Source of the DNA: Bacillus sp. RO1
GTDB lineage: Bacteria > Bacillota > Bacilli > Bacillales > Bacillaceae_I
Direction: 5' to 3'
Assembly: GCF_012524115.1 (NCBI RefSeq)
Contig: NZ_JAAZWB010000084.1
Coordinates: 62,001-126,000 of the forward strand
DNA: 64,000 bases
Positions within the stretch are counted from its first letter, which is position 1. The number at the start of each line of letters is the position of its first letter. Shown here one piece after another: positions 1 to 7,825 of the stretch. Under the pieces are notes generated by a model that saw only the letters and a list, made by a program, of their open reading frames with translations, was not told where the DNA came from and did not search any database. The position numbers and the translations under genes were made by a program.

Positions 1-1352
1 GTGCGTTTAGTATGTTCATCCACTTCTTGACCATCCTCAGTAACTACTACATTCGTAGACTCTATTACTTGGTGAGCTTGACCGCAGCTTGGACAATAAT
101 AACCATACCGATAAGGAGTCCTCTCATTCGTTTTTTGAAGAAGAGTCTTTTTTTCTTGGAAAGTAACGGCAGGCATTAACCTACTATCTCCCCTCATCGT
201 CGTAAAACTAATGACAAAGAATGTAGGTTTACTAGGTTTAGGTCTACCATTTGCAGTCCATTGATTATGAAAGCGAATAAGTTGTTCCGTTTTCTCTATT
301 ACATGAACCTCAGCATGAGGAACAATCTCCCTTATTTCATCTGGCCACTTAGCTGTCAAGGATGGTGGAACCATCAAGCAAGCAAAATAACCTTTCTTTT
401 CTTTCATGTGATTAAATCCATCAGCAATACTTGTCATCATGGAGCTTTTTCCGGTGCTCATCTCCCCTTGGATAATAACCGCTTTCTGTTCATGCAAACG
501 TTTAGATACAGCTGTAGCAACATGAGCTTGAACAGGAAACAATTCCCTTGGATAGCTTTTAAAATGATCTAAGCTGCTATCCTGGAGCGGATCATGTGTA
601 GGTGTTACTTCTTGCGACAATTTATTAACCATATCATCAGAAAACTCGACCATGTAATTAGTTAAATCGTCTATGGCACCTACCATGCCTCCTGAACCTT
701 CAACAGGAAAAGATAACATTTTGTTTTTAATCATACGTGAAATTAAGTTATCTGCCTCTTCTTCTGTTAGATTAATCTTAAGTAGAGATAATCCGTTGGA
801 AAATAGCGAGCCATCAAAGTATAGGGGGATTTTTTCAATATGCTTGCACCTTAACAATTCGTGGTAAACCACACTTTTCCACTCATTTAAAATATGCAAT
901 CCATATTTACTTCCACCAAGCAAATTCGCTATATCCTCTTCTGGTTCTCCATCAAAAGATAATACATACTCTTCATTTGCTAAGACTTTGCTATGCACAA
1001 TAGCCAATGCTTTACGGTTTTGATTGATCGTAATTGGAAACTTTTCATATGCTCCCTTTTCAGCTGAAATCTGAAATTCTCGCTCAAAATCATAACCGGT
1101 CAACGTTTTCTTCCCGTGGCCAAAGTGAATTCCATTACTTCCTATATCCATTGCACCCTTCATACTTTGTAGCGTGGAGTCATTTCCAGCAATTATTGTC
1201 ATAAGAATTCTAGGCTGTTGCCAATGGTGTTCAGGAATTTCACAAGCTAATGCGTAACAAAAAGCATTTTGCCATGCTTGTTCCAGGTACACTTCCACCA
1301 TTTTGGGATTGTCATTCGTCTCTTCAATCGCATGATAGTTGATTGTTTTCAT
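1..1352 (-). CDS. DEAD/SNF2-like helicase or ATPase, N-terminal 450 residues (cut by window edge)
   Basis: This open frame enters from the left edge and starts at the ATG at 1352. Its first 450 codons are read without a stop. A P-loop (GEMSTGKSSM) lies at about residues 296-305, followed by motif-Ia-like text (LMVPPSLTAKW) typical of superfamily 2 helicases. A CPSC pair near residue 420 looks like half of a zinc knuckle inserted in the ATPase core. The 290 residues before the P-loop are not recognised. It is probably a nucleic-acid translocase of the replicon backbone, in line with the ssb and methyltransferase genes nearby. The Shine-Dalgarno GAGGTG (1383-1388) is far from the ATG, with a small hairpin between them. 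An in-frame GTG lies further upstream, so the start is not certain. Confidence 0.72.
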   Translation of the reverse strand, partial: MKTINYHAIEETNDNPKMVEVYLEQAWQNAFCYALACEIPEHHWQQPRILMTIIAGNDSTLQSMKGAMDIGSNGIHFGHGKKTLTGYDFEREFQISAEKGAYEKFPITINQNRKALAIVHSKVLANEEYVLSFDGEPEEDIANLLGGSKYGLHILNEWKSVVYHELLRCKHIEKIPLYFDGSLFSNGLSLLKINLTEEEADNLISRMIKNKMLSFPVEGSGGMVGAIDDLTNYMVEFSDDMVNKLSQEVTPTHDPLQDSSLDHFKSYPRELFPVQAHVATAVSKRLHEQKAVIIQGEMSTGKSSMMTSIADGFNHMKEKKGYFACLMVPPSLTAKWPDEIREIVPHAEVHVIEKTEQLIRFHNQWTANGRPKPSKPTFFVISFTTMRGDSRLMPAVTFQEKKTLLQKTNERTPYRYGYYCPSCGQAHQVIESTNVVVTEDGQEVDEHTKR

Positions 1353-1362
1353 AAAAAATAGC

Positions 1363-1378
1363 CTAGCTTGTTTGCTAG
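1363..1378 (-). promoter_or_regulatory. Small hairpin between the Shine-Dalgarno and start of the helicase gene
   Basis: CTAGC and GCTAG pair around a six-base loop. The stem lies between the GAGGTG at 1383-1388 and the ATG at 1350-1352. Folding would bring an otherwise distant ribosome site close to the start codon. This is inferred from sequence alone. Confidence 0.35.
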
Positions 1379-1492
1379 ACTTCACCTCTCTTCTGGATTA
1401 TTTTGAAATTAATATACTAATCCTCCTTCATTGTTTGATATCTATATAAAAAAGAGTATAGCTATGCTAGCCTCCTTATTAGCACTCGCCAA

Positions 1493-1559
1493 AACGCAAA
1501 AAAGCCCTTGGACACCCAGTAAAAAGTACTAATGTACTCTTCCTAAATGCCCAAAGGCT
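1493..1559 (-). promoter_or_regulatory. Nested leader hairpin with U-tract upstream of the helicase gene (element L1)
   Basis: On the minus strand AGCCTTTGG (1551-1559) pairs with CCAAGGGCT (1503-1511). The arms continue through G-U pairs to an inner GTAC/GTAC stem with an ATTA loop. The 3' arm runs directly into TTTTTTGCG. The result is a roughly 25-bp intrinsic-terminator or attenuator-like fold between the peptide gene and the helicase start. Two further copies of the architecture are at 8743-8810 and 63058-63131. Two more AAGGAGG-like sequences follow before the helicase start, with no obvious leader peptide. Confidence 0.6.
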
Positions 1560-1686
1560 ACTTAATTTATTAAAAACCGCTAACACCGTGGTGCTGCTAA
1601 AAATATAGAAGGAAAAAGAATTTATAAGTATATTATACTCACTATTCTTTTTTTCGACAAGAACTAAATAAATTGAAAAATAAATA

Positions 1687-1716
1687 GCCTACCTGAATGT
1701 TTCGGTAGGCTTTATT
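1687..1716 (-). terminator. Terminator after the pheromone-type peptide gene
   Basis: GCCTACC (1687-1693) and GGTAGGC (1704-1710) form a 7-bp stem with T-rich flanks on both sides. It lies about 65 bases past the stop of the minus-strand peptide gene. Confidence 0.65.
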
Positions 1717-1779
1717 TCACTATCTGTCTCAGTTCTTTTTGGGATATGGAAATTGAGAACAGAAGGGGAAAATAAATTC

Positions 1780-1929
1780 TTAGTCTTCAGAAGGTATATC
1801 TGGTTGAGTTCTAGAATTCGAACCCATTTCACTGCCATGTGAACCAGATGCTTCGGCCTTGGATACAAGGTCTTGATTAACAAAAAGCAAGACTATACAA
1901 AGTAATAAAATAGAAAACAACTTCTTCAT
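1780..1929 (-). CDS. Candidate PapR-like signalling peptide precursor (49 aa)
   Basis: A short frame divergent from the PlcR-like gene at 2097. It starts at ATG 1929 after an AGGAGG site spaced normally. The product has a lysine pair, a hydrophobic core and a small-residue cleavage region (about residues 1-27, ending KAEA), then a polar tail ending QPDIPSED. PapR precursors of the Bacillus cereus group are of similar size and also end in the active heptapeptide. The last seven residues here (PDIPSED) align with ADLPFEF at D, a branched aliphatic, P and E. A minus-strand promoter TTACAT-17-TATAAT (1965-1993) lies upstream and a terminator downstream. That it is exported and processed, then re-imported to bind the neighbouring regulator, is inference from family and position. 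Confidence 0.68.
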   Translation of the reverse strand: MKKLFSILLLCIVLLFVNQDLVSKAEASGSHGSEMGSNSRTQPDIPSED

Positions 1930-2096
1930 GATAATCCTCCTAATTACTACCAAGCTCTAGTATAATTATAATATATAAAAAATTTTGATGTAATCCGGAT
2001 GGCACCCTGTTTTTCAAAAAAGATATGAGTTTTTCTCTTGTTTTTGAGCATTTATACCCAAATTAATACATTTGTCGTAATTTTGGAGGTGGTCGG
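1930..2096. promoter_or_regulatory. Divergent promoter region between peptide gene and PlcR-like regulator
   Basis: Minus strand: TTACAT (1988-1993), 17-base spacer, TATAAT (1965-1970) for the peptide. Plus strand: TTGAGC (2044-2049), 17 bases, TACATT (2067-2072) for the regulator. No clear PlcR-box palindrome of the B. cereus type was found. An ATCCGGAT palindrome near the middle could be an operator half. Confidence 0.5.
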
Positions 2097-2975
2097 ATGA
2101 ATATAACTAGTAAAGAGATTGGTTTGGAAATAAAACGATTAAGAAAGAAACGTTCACTCTCTCAAAGTGAACTAGCGGAAGGAATTTGTTCACAAACTAC
2201 CATTAGTAGTATAGAGGTAGGCAGAGCATACCCTAGCGTAGACATACTCTATCATCTATCTAATCGTTTAAATGTTTCTATGGACTACTTTTTTCAAAAC
2301 ATTGCTAGTCACAATACAGTGTATATAACTGAGACGAAAGATAACATAGAAATGTTGCTAAGACAAAAGAAGTATTCGGATATTTTAGAACTGACCTCTT
2401 TTGAGCGGAGATTAAGAAAAGTTCGGGACCTAGGTGAGCAATTTAATCAATTCATAGATTGGCATCATTATAGAGCTGCTCAACTAAATGGAGACATAGG
2501 CTGGGAAGAATGTGTAGAAAAATTAGGTCAATTAGTCAAAAGCAAGGCTCTTCACTCCACCCAATTTCAAGTCTTGAAAATAAAAAATGTAATAGCAAAT
2601 GTTTTAGCTGAAAATGAAGAGGATGATGCCGCCCAAAGAATTTATGAAGAAATACTAAATGAAAATATTCCCCTTGAATCTTATCAAAAATTTAAATTAA
2701 AAGTCTATTTTAATTTAGCAAAGCTGCACTTCTATAAGGAAGATTATATAAAAACAATTCTTGTTGCAAAGGAAGGAATAGATCTATCTATTACCCTTGA
2801 AGATATGTCCATGTTGGGCAATTTATACTTACAGGCTGCAAGAGGTATGATCAATCTAGACTATGACAAAAACGAAGTGATGCAGTATTTAAGTGATGCA
2901 CAATTCGTCTTTAGGTTGTTAAAGAAGGATTGGCATTTTCAATTTATAGATCAATTAGTTAAAGACTACGTTTAA
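2097..2975 (+). CDS. PlcR-like RNPP-family transcription regulator (HTH plus TPR)
   Basis: A 292-residue cytoplasmic regulator. Residues about 10-65 form an XRE-type helix-turn-helix (LSQSELAEGICSQTTISSIE, then YPSVDIL), close to the PlcR pattern. The rest is helical and divides into TPR-like repeats, as expected for the RNPP group (Rap, NprR, PlcR, PrgX), which bind short re-imported peptides. Its length matches PlcR (about 285 aa) rather than NprR. The start follows GGAGGTGG. It is transcribed away from the candidate peptide gene at 1780-1929, unlike the tandem plcR-papR order. Targets are unknown. The location suggests control of peptide production or plasmid backbone functions. Confidence 0.82.
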   Translation: MNITSKEIGLEIKRLRKKRSLSQSELAEGICSQTTISSIEVGRAYPSVDILYHLSNRLNVSMDYFFQNIASHNTVYITETKDNIEMLLRQKKYSDILELTSFERRLRKVRDLGEQFNQFIDWHHYRAAQLNGDIGWEECVEKLGQLVKSKALHSTQFQVLKIKNVIANVLAENEEDDAAQRIYEEILNENIPLESYQKFKLKVYFNLAKLHFYKEDYIKTILVAKEGIDLSITLEDMSMLGNLYLQAARGMINLDYDKNEVMQYLSDAQFVFRLLKKDWHFQFIDQLVKDYV

Positions 2976-3020
2976 CAGAATTAAGCTCACTCTCTTCTAA
3001 AAATGTACGAGAAAAGAAAA

Positions 3021-3056
3021 AGCGAAAGCCATTTAAATTGGCTTTCGCTCCTTTTA
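3021..3056. terminator. Bidirectional terminator between convergent genes
   Basis: AGCGAAAGCCA (3021-3031) pairs perfectly with TGGCTTTCGCT (3039-3049). T-rich sequence follows on the plus strand and A-rich sequence precedes it, so it can end both the regulator and the minus-strand operon. Confidence 0.85.
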
Positions 3057-3069
3057 TTTATCACTTTGC

Positions 3070-3252
3070 TTAAATATACTTAGTATAAGTATCCATGTAT
3101 AAGTTATCATCAATCACATTAGTATCAAATACTATTCTCCAAATATCCTTTTCTGGTATATCTGAGCTGCGCTTTTTTAAATCATTAAAGACAAACTCGA
3201 TATATTTATCTTCTGCTGCTAATCTTTTCATTGTATTAACATCAAAATCCAT
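3070..3252 (-). CDS. Small hypothetical protein (60 aa)
   Basis: A small acidic protein without membrane segments or recognised motifs. It follows the C5 methyltransferase by 21 bases and has its own GAGGTGAG site three bases before the ATG, so it is likely the last gene of that operon. The bidirectional terminator at 3021-3056 lies just downstream. Function unknown. Confidence 0.6.
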   Translation of the reverse strand: MDFDVNTMKRLAAEDKYIEFVFNDLKKRSSDIPEKDIWRIVFDTNVIDDNLYMDTYTKYI

Positions 3253-3273
3253 TATCTCACCTCATCAAATATT

Positions 3274-4683
3274 TTATATGACTAGTTCTAGCTGGCCATT
3301 TGTCGTTTCACTTAACGGTTGGACAGCCTTCTTACTGATACTTTGAACAACATCACTGCTCCTGGTTGCGAATTTATACAATGTTTTGCCTATGACATTC
3401 CCGATTGCTTGGATCACTCTACAATCTACAGATTGTCCGAGGAATTCTGCAATCCTAGTCATAGGAATATGGCTAGGAAAAACAAGAGATTCTGGAACAG
3501 CCAAAATCCTACGTATTTCATCAATAGTAAGGAATCTCCAACTTTTCTGATCTTCGCTTAACACATAGCTAGACGAGGCACATTGGGCGCGGTATCTTTT
3601 CGGAATAGAATTTATCTTTTTAGCTTCTCTATTAACAAAAGTACGCTCTAAACTTCTATCCTTCCAAGAGGATGCTCTACTTTTAAACTTTCCCATCCAT
3701 TCATCAACAGATTTCCATTCATGTGTTACATGTTTGGAATCCATGAAGTCTTTTAACTTTTTTCTCTTTACTTTTGGTGCGTTAGGAAATTGGAAGTCCT
3801 CAAACATCTTTTCGTTACGAAACGCTAGACAATATACTCTTTTCCTGAGGGCTATACTGCCAAAGTCATATGCCTCAATTTGTTTTTCGCTGAAATATGG
3901 ATATTCATCCATAATCAATTCCTTGAGAAGTCTCCAAGTGTCACTCTTAAAATATTGTGGGACATTCTCAAAGAAGAGAACTTTAGCTCGGCTACTCTTT
4001 ATTATCTTGGCAGCTGCAATTGCTAAATTGTTCATGACTCCTGCAGACTGATCGCCAAGGGAACTGTGCTCATTGCATGGCATCGTCAAGAACGCTAGAT
4101 CCGCTTCTACCACTTCATGAACATCCTTCATATCAGCATTTACCAAGTATGAATAAGGATGATTAAATTTTAGTACCTCTGCAGCATCCTCTTCCATTTC
4201 AATCTCCTGTACAGACGAATATAGCCCTGTAGATACCAATGCTTCGGTCCCTATTCCTGCACCAGCACACACACTCAATACTCTAAAGCGTTGGTCAGGT
4301 GTACTAGGAATGGTAACTGTTTCTGTTAAATGATATTGGAGCGGGCGAATGACAATCTCACTCCTTTCCCCTTCTCGAAACACCCTTACTTCAATTTTCT
4401 GTTTAACATTCAAAATACTTGCATATCTTTCTCCAGCTGTATCTACGACTGGTCTTTTTAAGCCGGTCTTTTTGTTATTCCTACCACTCACTTTTATAGA
4501 ATGGTCATACTCCTCTATTGAATAATTTCGTAAAGTAATTTCATTTTTATCTTCATCCATAAAAATGTATAAATGATCCGCGTATTTCAGATTCGCTGTT
4601 TCACAAACCAATGATTGCAACCAAATACCTGGCTTATTAGCTTTTTCTCTTACAGAATAGATTTTGTTTAATAATAACCGCAT
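3274..4683 (-). CDS. DNA (cytosine-5-)-methyltransferase with N-terminal extension
   Basis: C5-methyltransferase motifs occur in order. Motif I is VCAGAGIGTEAL (about residues 138-149), the catalytic PC is in LTMPCNEHSS (about 202-203), the ENVP motif is near 240, an RKR motif (LRKRVYCLAFR) is near 284, and a C-terminal motif X-like segment is FLGQSVDCRVIQAIGN. About 130 residues precede motif I. Part of that extension (PVVDTAGERYASIL to IEVRVFREG) resembles a SymE/AbrB-type swapped-hairpin fold. No restriction endonuclease gene is adjacent, so this is probably an orphan or anti-restriction methylase of the replicon. A strong AAGGAGG precedes the ATG, directly after a terminator-like hairpin. 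Confidence 0.88.
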   Translation of the reverse strand: MRLLLNKIYSVREKANKPGIWLQSLVCETANLKYADHLYIFMDEDKNEITLRNYSIEEYDHSIKVSGRNNKKTGLKRPVVDTAGERYASILNVKQKIEVRVFREGERSEIVIRPLQYHLTETVTIPSTPDQRFRVLSVCAGAGIGTEALVSTGLYSSVQEIEMEEDAAEVLKFNHPYSYLVNADMKDVHEVVEADLAFLTMPCNEHSSLGDQSAGVMNNLAIAAAKIIKSSRAKVLFFENVPQYFKSDTWRLLKELIMDEYPYFSEKQIEAYDFGSIALRKRVYCLAFRNEKMFEDFQFPNAPKVKRKKLKDFMDSKHVTHEWKSVDEWMGKFKSRASSWKDRSLERTFVNREAKKINSIPKRYRAQCASSSYVLSEDQKSWRFLTIDEIRRILAVPESLVFPSHIPMTRIAEFLGQSVDCRVIQAIGNVIGKTLYKFATRSSDVVQSISKKAVQPLSETTNGQLELVI

Positions 4684-4693
4684 AATATCCTCC

Positions 4694-4732
4694 TTAAAAA
4701 AGAGAAAACCTCGTGTGATCGAAGTTTTCTCT
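4694..4732 (-). terminator. Hairpin with T-run immediately upstream of the methyltransferase ribosome site
   Basis: AGAGAAAAC (4701-4709) pairs with GTTTTCTCT (4724-4732), with further partial pairing inside. On the minus strand the stem is followed by TTTTT and then the AAGGAGG of the next gene. It may terminate the upstream LPD1 gene or attenuate the methyltransferase. Confidence 0.65.
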
Positions 4733-4742
4733 ATAAATGTAT

Positions 4743-6593
4743 TTATAGTAAGGTCGAAACTTCCTTAATAAGAATTTCAACCTTCTCATGAATATTTTTT
4801 CTCTCTTCGCCACAAGGATATGCTCTTATATCTGTTGTACCGACAACCAAGTAATCAGATTTTCTACCTTCTTGCTTGAGCTTGCTTTCTATATATGATT
4901 CAAAGGCTCTAGCAAATAGTTCACAATCAGCAGCCCAGTACTTTACCTTCCCTCCATCTAATGCCAAGGCATTTTGATAGAATGTTGAAGTATTTGATGG
5001 ATAAGGAATTTTATCTGGCCTTTTACCATGTACTTGTTGATCTAGCCAAGCAAGGGCTTGAACAAGCTTTTTAAACTCCTTAAAGTATTTGTTCTCTATT
5101 TTTTCTACTTCTTTTTGTGTCGAAGATGGATTGTAGTACTCTAGAAGTTCTATCTCTTCTTTTAATTCCTGATCTTGCTCTGCTTTTAATAGTTCTACAG
5201 CATGAGCTAAATTATCCGCTTGTCTATAAATGCGCCCAACGGACAACGTTTCCCTAGGCTTAACTCCTGGCTGATTTTCATTAAGGAAATAAGCAGTAGA
5301 GTTTCCTTCTTTGATAGCTGTCATTAATTCCTTCATTGCATCAATGACTGGCTGTGGAAGATTATCTCCTAAGTTATCTAACTCTGATAAATAGTGTGAT
5401 TTCCCGTTTTTGAAGTCATGGGATAAGTCATACAAGAAATTATCAAGACTATGCCCAAACTCATGAGCTAACACACCAAGAGTTCCTTTATTCTTAGTGA
5501 AGTTAATAACCTTCTGCCCTCTTTCGTAACTGGCCAACGCTTTACCTCGACCACGGGCTCCAAATGATAACTTCAATCTGTTTTTTAAAGACATTGATGT
5601 ATCAGCGACAGCTAAAATATCAGCTAAGTCCATAAGTGCTTCAGAGCAACGGAATATGTGTTCAGAGGCACTTTTATCTTCAACATAATGACCAAATTGG
5701 ATGGCCGGAAACCCAAAAAAGGATGCTAGTTCCTCTGGTTTATTTATAGTGCTTAATCTACCATCAACGCGATCAGGTCGGTCTGGTAAAGCTCGCTCCC
5801 AAACTGGTTTGTTTGCTGATTTTCCAACTTTTTTTGAACCAGTTGCTTTTTTATCTAACAAGTCTGCCCAATTATTCGCTTTTTGAGCGGATCTAATAGC
5901 GCTGTTCAAACTTGTTTGCTTGATAAAGAGATTCGTAAATTTGTCTCCCAGGATAGAGATTTTCATTTCACCAACATTATCCAAATGTTCTTTCACAGCT
6001 TTATATCTAGCTAAACGGCGACATAAATTGAAATAGGTACGCACTTTTGTATTCCTAGATTCCTCCATTATAGCGAAGGTATTAGTAACACTGTCTATTT
6101 TCTCCTCAATATCATTCATACTATAATGCTCGTTGTTAATTAATGTTCCAATTTCACTAATGAATTTCTGCACATCATTCCAACTCACAAGGGAATTAAA
6201 ACGTTTTAACAATTCTTGTGCAGCATGGAGATACATAAGCCTACAATCAGAAGTGTCTTTAGGGGACGTATCTACTCTATTAATAATTAATTGTTTTAAT
6301 CTTGCTACCTCTGGCTCAGTCCCTTTCTCTTTTTCCTCTTGTAAAGAAAATTGTGAGAAGAGTTCTTGCTTCGTAATTAATTCTGCAGCAAGTACAGGAG
6401 ACTCATTTTCTATCTCAAGTAGTAGTGATTCAGTTTTCCTCTCAGAAAATAATCTTTTTAATGCTGCTTGTTGCTTTCTGGACCCCTGAATAGTCTCACC
6501 TACGTCATAAGAAACCTTATTATTCAGCTGAGCTTCAGAACGATTTTCTGCTAATTTCTCCTGGCTAATATCAAAAAAGCTAAGTTGACTCAA
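4743..6593 (-). CDS. LPD1-domain polyvalent protein with HExxH metallopeptidase-like motif
   Basis: A 616-residue protein. The first 250 residues are helical and charged. The C-terminal part carries AHEFGHSLDNF (HEFGH at about 377-381), the signature of the large polyvalent-protein-associated domain 1 found in phage and plasmid proteins. The HExxH suggests a zinc-dependent protease, or a fold derived from one. Such proteins are thought to be carried into the recipient with transferred DNA or to counter host defences; for this protein that is inference. The start is a TTG nine bases after AAGGAG. The gene lies between two DNA methyltransferase genes in the same direction, with hairpins on both sides. 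Confidence 0.75.
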   Translation of the reverse strand: MSQLSFFDISQEKLAENRSEAQLNNKVSYDVGETIQGSRKQQAALKRLFSERKTESLLLEIENESPVLAAELITKQELFSQFSLQEEKEKGTEPEVARLKQLIINRVDTSPKDTSDCRLMYLHAAQELLKRFNSLVSWNDVQKFISEIGTLINNEHYSMNDIEEKIDSVTNTFAIMEESRNTKVRTYFNLCRRLARYKAVKEHLDNVGEMKISILGDKFTNLFIKQTSLNSAIRSAQKANNWADLLDKKATGSKKVGKSANKPVWERALPDRPDRVDGRLSTINKPEELASFFGFPAIQFGHYVEDKSASEHIFRCSEALMDLADILAVADTSMSLKNRLKLSFGARGRGKALASYERGQKVINFTKNKGTLGVLAHEFGHSLDNFLYDLSHDFKNGKSHYLSELDNLGDNLPQPVIDAMKELMTAIKEGNSTAYFLNENQPGVKPRETLSVGRIYRQADNLAHAVELLKAEQDQELKEEIELLEYYNPSSTQKEVEKIENKYFKEFKKLVQALAWLDQQVHGKRPDKIPYPSNTSTFYQNALALDGGKVKYWAADCELFARAFESYIESKLKQEGRKSDYLVVGTTDIRAYPCGEERKNIHEKVEILIKEVSTLL

Positions 6594-6621
6594 ATATGGT
6601 CACTCCTTAAAATTTAGTAAA

Positions 6622-6653
6622 TTTAAAGAGAGACAAGCATATGCTCATCTCTC
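6622..6653 (-). terminator. Hairpin between the N6 methyltransferase and LPD1 genes
   Basis: GAGAGACAAGCAT (6628-6640) is followed by its near-perfect complement (6641-6653), with two mismatches. TTTAAATTT follows on the minus strand, then the AAGGAG of the next gene. It is a weak terminator or attenuator. Confidence 0.5.
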
Positions 6654-6685
6654 ACTCGGTAACCAACTAAAATGTCACTAAAAAA

Positions 6686-7747
6686 TCAAACGAACTTTTT
6701 GATAAGTCCAGTAGGCGTTATTGCCTTAACTGAAACTTCCCGTACAGTTCGAATTTTAGTCATTTTAGTCATACCACTCTCATAATGTTGTGTATCCTCT
6801 GTCTTTACCTTCTTTACAATCTCAAGACCTTGTACAGCGTGTAATTTATCACCTGTACCAATAAGTCCATTAACCGCTCCAGAAGCTAATAACAGAGCCA
6901 TTTGTCCTTGAGCAATGTTAATGATAGGATTTCCTCCAATTTCAAGCTTCTTAGGCTTTGTTCTTTCTTTGAATGCTTGAAACCCCTTATTATTTTTTAT
7001 TGCTTCCACGAAATTCGCCTTATTTTCTATTTTTGAATAAAATGTACGAATCTCATTAGGACCACTTGGGATATCCCATACATTCTTTCCTACCATTACG
7101 TTGATTGGAGTAACAGATTTCATTACAAATTCCTCAAACTCCATGTTTTGTAGAAAAGAGTTCAATTTTTCGTTATACTCCTTAAATTTCTCTTTTTTCT
7201 TTCTTCCAATAAAGATGCACTGCTTAAAATCCTCATAGTCTTCATCGGAAAATCGTAAGATACCCACGTTATCAAATTGAGTAGCAAGAAAGCGGCTGAT
7301 TTTTTTATCTGAATAGCGGTAGGAAGGAATAACAAAAATCATAATACCCTCTGGTGCAAGGTACCTTGTGTTCCTAACTAACTCCAGATATTCTTTTCTA
7401 TCCGCTTCTTCATCTCCCTCGCCCTTCATCGCATAGTCGTAAGGTGGGTTGCAGTACACCATACTGAACACATCATTACTAATGACCATGCTTTCAATCG
7501 GCGCCTGAATACCGTGGTCCAACGCATCATTAGCTTTTTCTGCACGTCGTTTATCCAACTCTACTCCATACGTAGTAATTTGATGTTCTTGACCACTTGC
7601 AAGCTGCTGTAAAATAGCACCTTCCCCACAAGTAGGATCAAAGATAGAACAATCACCTTTAAAATTAAGTAGTTGTTTTAAATATTCACCTTGTCTAGGG
7701 GGCGAGGCAAAAAAACCTGCACGTATCTTATTCCCAATATTACTCAT
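6686..7747 (-). CDS. DUF6094-type N6-adenine DNA methyltransferase
   Basis: A 353-residue class I methyltransferase. The SAM-binding motif DPTCGEG is at about residues 37-43 and the catalytic NPPY at 100-103, the order found in N6-adenine (gamma-type) enzymes. The C-terminal half is shared with DUF6094 proteins. These are commonly seen on plasmids and integrative elements beside a helicase and an LPD1 protein, as here. No restriction partner is visible, so the enzyme probably protects or marks the element. GAGGAG lies nine bases before the ATG. The product is cytoplasmic. Confidence 0.8.
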   Translation of the reverse strand: MSNIGNKIRAGFFASPPRQGEYLKQLLNFKGDCSIFDPTCGEGAILQQLASGQEHQITTYGVELDKRRAEKANDALDHGIQAPIESMVISNDVFSMVYCNPPYDYAMKGEGDEEADRKEYLELVRNTRYLAPEGIMIFVIPSYRYSDKKISRFLATQFDNVGILRFSDEDYEDFKQCIFIGRKKKEKFKEYNEKLNSFLQNMEFEEFVMKSVTPINVMVGKNVWDIPSGPNEIRTFYSKIENKANFVEAIKNNKGFQAFKERTKPKKLEIGGNPIINIAQGQMALLLASGAVNGLIGTGDKLHAVQGLEIVKKVKTEDTQHYESGMTKMTKIRTVREVSVKAITPTGLIKKFV

Positions 7748-7771
7748 AATCTATGAACTCCTCTCTGAATA

Positions 7772-7813
7772 GAAAAATAAAAAGAGTATTCAACCATAAG
7801 GTCAAATACTCTT
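7772..7813 (-). terminator. Terminator-like hairpin after ssb
   Basis: AAGAGTATT (7782-7790) pairs with AATACTCTT (7805-7813), with extra pairs inside. TTTTTATTTTTC follows on the minus strand. It lies between ssb and the methyltransferase and probably reduces read-through. Confidence 0.7.
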
Positions 7814-7825
7814 GGGTACTCCGGT

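Noticed and set aside
1689-1883. 64-aa minus-strand frame overlapping the peptide gene
   Set aside because: It has no ribosome site, crosses the terminator stem and is out of frame with the well-supported 49-codon gene.
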